Notes under the pieces: model-generated
Told to the model about the DNA's origin: nothing
The model's database searches: none
The model's input: the letters and a program-made list of their open reading frames with translations, nothing else
In this document: in pieces, positions 60,588 to 64,000 of the stretch
Layout of the letters: every line of letters begins with the position of its first letter
Numbering within the stretch: the first letter of the stretch is position 1
Position numbers and translations under genes: made by a program
Assembly: GCF_013348805.1 (NCBI RefSeq)
Contig: NZ_CP054690.1
Span: forward strand, 3,162,001 to 3,226,000
Direction of reading: 5' to 3'
Length of the DNA: 64,000 bases
Source: Rhodococcus sp. W8901
Lineage (GTDB): Bacteria; Actinomycetota; Actinomycetes; Mycobacteriales; Mycobacteriaceae

Positions 60588-62198
60588 GTGATCCCCGATC
60601 CGAGCCCGACCGTTCCGCGAGTGACGAGACGCACGTTCCTCGGCGGCGCGGCAGGAGCAGCGTTCGCCGTGACGGCCGCTGCCCCGTCGGCCGCGGCGGC
60701 CCCGGCGCGACGCACACCGGTGACCGAGGAGCGCCGCCGCGCAGTGGTGATCGGGAGCGGCTTCGGCGGAGCGATCGCCGCGATGCACCTCGGGCAGGCC
60801 GGCGTGGACACCCTCGTCCTCGAGCGCGGCATCCGGTGGCCCACCGGGCCGAACGCCGAGACGTTCCCGCGGATGCTCTCCCCCGACCAGCGCTCGGCGT
60901 GGCTGCAGCCGCACCCGGTGATGACGGGCGCCCCGCCCGCCGTGTTCCCGCCGTTCACCGGACTGATGGAGCGCATTCCCGGCAACGGCATGGACATCCT
61001 GTGCGGAGCCGGCGTCGGCGGCGGGTCGCTGGTCTACCACGGCATGACCATGCAACCGAACGGCGAGAACTTCGCCCGGTGCGTCTCGCCCCGTATCGAT
61101 TTCGCGCAGATGGATTCGGAGTACTACCCGCGGGTGGCCCGCAGGCTGGGGATCGCGACGATCCCCGACGACCTGCTGAACAGTCCGCAGTACAGCTCGT
61201 CGCGCCGGTTCGTGGAGATGGCGGACGCACAGGGCCTGCACACGTTCCGGGTCCCGATGCCGATCGACTGGGAGTTCGCGCGGCGGGAACTGCGCGGCGA
61301 GATGCGCCCGTCGTACACCACCGGCGACCTGATCTACGGCGTCAACAACGGGGGCAAGTTCTCCGTGGACGTCACGTATCTCGCGGCCGCGGAGGCGACC
61401 GGCCGGGTCGAGGTGGCGCCGCTGCATCGGGTCGCCGACATCGAACGCGGCCCGGACGGCTCCTGGATCGTGCACTGCGACCGCATCGGACGGGACGGCA
61501 CGGTGCTCGAGCGGAAACGGATCACCTCCGACGCCCTGTTCCTCGGGGCCGGATCGCCGGGCACCACACGCCTGCTCGTGAAGGCGAAGGCCAAGAACCT
61601 GGTCCCCGATCTCCCCGACGGTGTCGGCACCGGATGGGGCAACAACGGCGACCGCGTCTTCATGGTCACCCGCGCGACGGACAGTCCCGGTGCATGGCAG
61701 GGCGGACCCGCGTGCGTCGGGGTCAAGGACTGGGACAACCCGGCCGGCGCGCTGACGATCGTGCTCGGGCCGGTGCCGTTCCCGCTGGATCTGTACACCA
61801 CGTCGGTGATCGGGTACGGCGTCGTGGACGGTCTCGGTACGTGGCACTACGACGCCGGCCGCGACGACGCGGTGCTGACCTGGAATCAAGCGTTCGACCG
61901 GGGTCTGACCGACGCGATCCGCGCACGGATCGAGCAGATCGTCGGCGCCGGGTTCGGAGTGTCGGCGATCGACGTGAACGCCGTCGACACCAACACCTTC
62001 CACCCGTTGGGCGGCGCCCCATTCGGCTCGGTGTGCGACGACGCCGGACGGGTGCACGGGCAGCGTGGGCTCTACGTCCTCGACGGCGCCCGCATCCCCG
62101 GGTCCACCGGGGCGTGCAATCCGTCGATGACGATCGCCGCGCTCGCCGAGCACAGCATGGACGCCCTGGTCGCCACCGACGTCGACACTGTCTTCTGA
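60588..62198 (+). CDS. choE: Secreted cholesterol oxidase (GMC oxidoreductase)
   Basis: 536 residues. A twin-arginine signal (RRTFLGGAAGAAFAVTAAAPSAAA, about 14-37) precedes the FAD motif VVIGSGFGGAIAAMHLGQAGV; GAGVGGGSLVYHGM, NTFHPLGGAPFGSVCDDAGRV and GACNPSMTIAALAEHSM carry the active-site His and Asn. This is the Streptomyces/R. equi ChoE-type enzyme converting cholesterol to cholest-4-en-3-one. GTG start with GGGAG eight bases before. The GH1 gene follows after 11 bases. Confidence 0.93.
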   Translation: MIPDPSPTVPRVTRRTFLGGAAGAAFAVTAAAPSAAAAPARRTPVTEERRRAVVIGSGFGGAIAAMHLGQAGVDTLVLERGIRWPTGPNAETFPRMLSPDQRSAWLQPHPVMTGAPPAVFPPFTGLMERIPGNGMDILCGAGVGGGSLVYHGMTMQPNGENFARCVSPRIDFAQMDSEYYPRVARRLGIATIPDDLLNSPQYSSSRRFVEMADAQGLHTFRVPMPIDWEFARRELRGEMRPSYTTGDLIYGVNNGGKFSVDVTYLAAAEATGRVEVAPLHRVADIERGPDGSWIVHCDRIGRDGTVLERKRITSDALFLGAGSPGTTRLLVKAKAKNLVPDLPDGVGTGWGNNGDRVFMVTRATDSPGAWQGGPACVGVKDWDNPAGALTIVLGPVPFPLDLYTTSVIGYGVVDGLGTWHYDAGRDDAVLTWNQAFDRGLTDAIRARIEQIVGAGFGVSAIDVNAVDTNTFHPLGGAPFGSVCDDAGRVHGQRGLYVLDGARIPGSTGACNPSMTIAALAEHSMDALVATDVDTVF

Positions 62199-62209
62199 GA
62201 AGGACCCCC

Positions 62210-63523
62210 ATGAAAGCAACGTTGCGCACCGCGATCGTCGCGCTCACGCTCACGCTCCTCGCCGTGCCGACTGCGCAGGCGCAACCGCTCGGCGACGACT
62301 TCCTGTGGGGCGTGGCCACCTCCGGGTTCCAGTCGGAGGGGTCGTCGCCCGACAGCAACTGGTCGCGGTACTCGGCCTCCGGGAGGACGCACGACGAGAT
62401 CGGCGATGCGGTCGACTTCCGACACCGCTACGCCGAGGACATCGACAACGCGGCCGCGCTCGGTGTCGACGTGTTCCGCTTCGGCATCGAATGGGCCCGG
62501 GTGCAACCACATCCGGGCCAGTGGGACAAGACCGAGTTCGCCTACTACGACGACGTGATCCGGCGGATCCGCGACCACGGGATGACGCCGATGATCACCC
62601 TCGACCACTGGGTGTACCCGGGTTGGATCGCCGACCGGGGCGGCTGGGCGGATCCTCGCACCGTGGACGACTGGCTGGTCAACGCCGAGGAGGTGGTGAA
62701 CCGCTACCGCGACGTCGGCGCCATCTGGATCACGTTCAACGAGCCCACCACCTACGCACAGCGTGAACTGACGTTCGGGGGGATTTCACTTCTCGACGTG
62801 CACAAGATGTTCGACGGCATGACACGCGCCCATCGCACGATCTACGACCGCATCCACCAACTCGATCCCACGGCGCGGGTCGGCAGCAATCTCGCGTTCA
62901 TCCCCGCCGCGTTCGGGCTGCTCGACAACCTGTTCGTCGACCGGGTCACCGACAAGCTCGACTTCCTCGGCATCGACTACTACTACGGGCTCTCGCTGGA
63001 CAACATCTCCGCGATCGCCGCCGCCACCGACCAGTTCTACGACGTCGTCCCACAGCCGGACGGGATCTACCACGCGCTCATGGCGTATCACCGCAAACTG
63101 CCGGACATGCCGCTGTACGTCGTGGAGAACGGGATGCCCACCGACGACGGCAAGCCACGACCGGACGGCTACACCCGCTCGGATCACCTGCGTGACCACA
63201 TCTACTGGATCGAGCAGGCCCGCAGCGACGGCGCCGACGTGATCGGCTACAACTACTGGTCGATCACCGACAACTACGAGTGGGGTTCGTACCGTCCGCG
63301 GTTCGGGCTGTACACCGTCGACGCGCTCACCGACCCGGCGCTCACCCGCCGCCCCACCGACGCCGTCGACACGTACCGCGGCATCGTCGCCGCCGGGGGC
63401 GTGCCCGCGGACTACACACCGGTGATGCCGAAGGCGTTCTGTTCGCTCGTCGATCCTCCGGGCAGCTGCCTGACCGGTGGCTCGTCGGGCAGCGGATCGG
63501 GCACCGGGTCGGGCGGCTCGTAG
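62210..63523 (+). CDS. Secreted glycoside hydrolase family 1 protein
   Basis: 437 residues. A Sec signal peptide (1-24, ending AQA) precedes a GH1 beta-glycosidase barrel. The acid/base Glu178 is in WITFNEPTTYAQ, and the nucleophile Glu306 is in YVVENGMP (usual form TENG). FLWGVATSGFQSEG and NYWSITDNYEWG are also conserved. The tail is a Gly/Ser repeat. Coupled to the cholesterol oxidase gene, so a sterol glycoside or other host glycoconjugate is a possible substrate. Confidence 0.92.
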   Translation: MKATLRTAIVALTLTLLAVPTAQAQPLGDDFLWGVATSGFQSEGSSPDSNWSRYSASGRTHDEIGDAVDFRHRYAEDIDNAAALGVDVFRFGIEWARVQPHPGQWDKTEFAYYDDVIRRIRDHGMTPMITLDHWVYPGWIADRGGWADPRTVDDWLVNAEEVVNRYRDVGAIWITFNEPTTYAQRELTFGGISLLDVHKMFDGMTRAHRTIYDRIHQLDPTARVGSNLAFIPAAFGLLDNLFVDRVTDKLDFLGIDYYYGLSLDNISAIAAATDQFYDVVPQPDGIYHALMAYHRKLPDMPLYVVENGMPTDDGKPRPDGYTRSDHLRDHIYWIEQARSDGADVIGYNYWSITDNYEWGSYRPRFGLYTVDALTDPALTRRPTDAVDTYRGIVAAGGVPADYTPVMPKAFCSLVDPPGSCLTGGSSGSGSGTGSGGS

Positions 63524-63572
63524 CCACACCCGCCACCGATCCACGGCGTGGGCGCGCCTAAGCTCCTCCCGC

Positions 63573-64000
63573 GTGTCGTGGCAGATGTGGTTGGCATTTT
63601 TCGGCGCCAGCTGGGTGATCAGCCTGTCACCAGGAGCCGGCGCGATCGCGTCGATGTCGGCTGGCCTCCGGCACGGCTTCCTGCGCGGCTACTGGAACAT
63701 CCTCGGCCTGCAGCTGGCGCTGCTGCTACAGATCGCGATCGTCGCGGCAGGCGTCGGCGCCCTGCTCGCCGGCTCGACGACGGCGTTCCTGATCGTGAAG
63801 TGGTTCGGCGTCGCCTACCTCGCGTATCTCGGCATGCGGCAGTGGCGCTCGGCGCCGACACCGATCGAGGCCGAACCGGACAGCAAGCGAGCCACCGCCG
63901 CGGGGCTGGTGCTACGGGCGTTCCTGATCAACTCCAGCAACCCGAAGGCGATCGTCTTCATGCTCGCGGTGCTACCGCAGTTCCTGAACCCCGCCGCACC
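63573..64000 (+). CDS. LysE/RhtB-family amino acid exporter, cut by the right edge
   Basis: About 142 residues visible, membrane protein with repeated hydrophobic helices. WLAFFGASWVISLSPGAGAIASMSAGLRHGFLRG and LIVKWFGVAYLAYLGMRQWRS are LysE-type signatures, and LVLRAFLINSSNPKAIVFM is the second-half motif. Probably exports an amino acid or homoserine lactone-like compound. Start taken at the GTG at 63573; an ATG 12 bases on is possible. Not overlapping the GH1 gene. Confidence 0.85.
   Translation, partial: MSWQMWLAFFGASWVISLSPGAGAIASMSAGLRHGFLRGYWNILGLQLALLLQIAIVAAGVGALLAGSTTAFLIVKWFGVAYLAYLGMRQWRSAPTPIEAEPDSKRATAAGLVLRAFLINSSNPKAIVFMLAVLPQFLNPAA

Overview
The window is high-GC actinobacterial chromosome, most likely Rhodococcus/Prescottella or a close relative in the Mycobacteriales. 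The evidence is the gene content and order (polA, pdtaR, pyk-tesB, gltBD, lgt-trpABC-trpE next to a divergent bcp, and hisDCB-hisH-hisA-hisN-hisF-hisI). As I recall it, this matches the Rv1599-Rv1629 neighbourhood of Mycobacterium tuberculosis. Chained GTGA/ATGA start-stop overlaps, leader-poor GTG starts and a secreted cholesterol oxidase fit the same group. Species cannot be fixed from the sequence alone.

Left part (1-31.2 kb), mostly conserved core. It holds polA (cut at the left edge), the ANTAR regulator pdtaR, an unusual tRNA read as Leu(CAA), an AraC regulator diverging from an aldo/keto reductase, and an alpha/beta hydrolase diverging from a DUF35/thiolase pair that carries a KstR-like operator. 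A complete IS3-family element (8269-9706) sits in the loop of a terminator-like hairpin. Then come an isochorismatase-fold hydrolase, a minimal Rpf with a CRP-like site and long leader, an ABC-F protein, an SbmA/BacA-like exporter, tesB, pyk, gltD, gltB, and the lgt-trp block. The trp block has no trpF; hisA (PriA type) probably supplies that activity.

Middle part (31.2-52.3 kb), an accessory island between bcp and hisI. It begins with regulators and small enzymes (LigB-type dioxygenase with MarR and a perfect palindromic operator, AraC, transglutaminase-like protein, tautomerase). From 34.7 to 39.5 kb is a stretch of decayed genes: an epimerase with an internal deletion, a doubly frameshifted lipoprotein, and remnants of a second epimerase, a UDP-glucose dehydrogenase, a flavoprotein and a topoisomerase IB. 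A compact ten-gene gas-vesicle operon (40.0-45.2 kb; gvpY Z A F G O J L S K, no gvpN) follows, then an anti-sigma/SigF pair, a STAS protein, a PncC/CinA-like amidase, CsbD, and a broken FAD-linked oxidase.

The most striking feature of the island is that at least seven transcription units, including the gas-vesicle operon and the rsbW-sigF operon itself, carry the same promoter pattern (GTTT or GGTT, exactly 16 bases, GGGTAT-like). This suggests a local SigF stress regulon that includes gas vesicles.

Right part (52.3-64 kb). A tightly overlapping his operon on the minus strand contains an MFS transporter and two tiny membrane proteins. It diverges from a secreted cholesterol oxidase-secreted GH1 glycosidase pair, and a LysE-type exporter is cut by the right edge.
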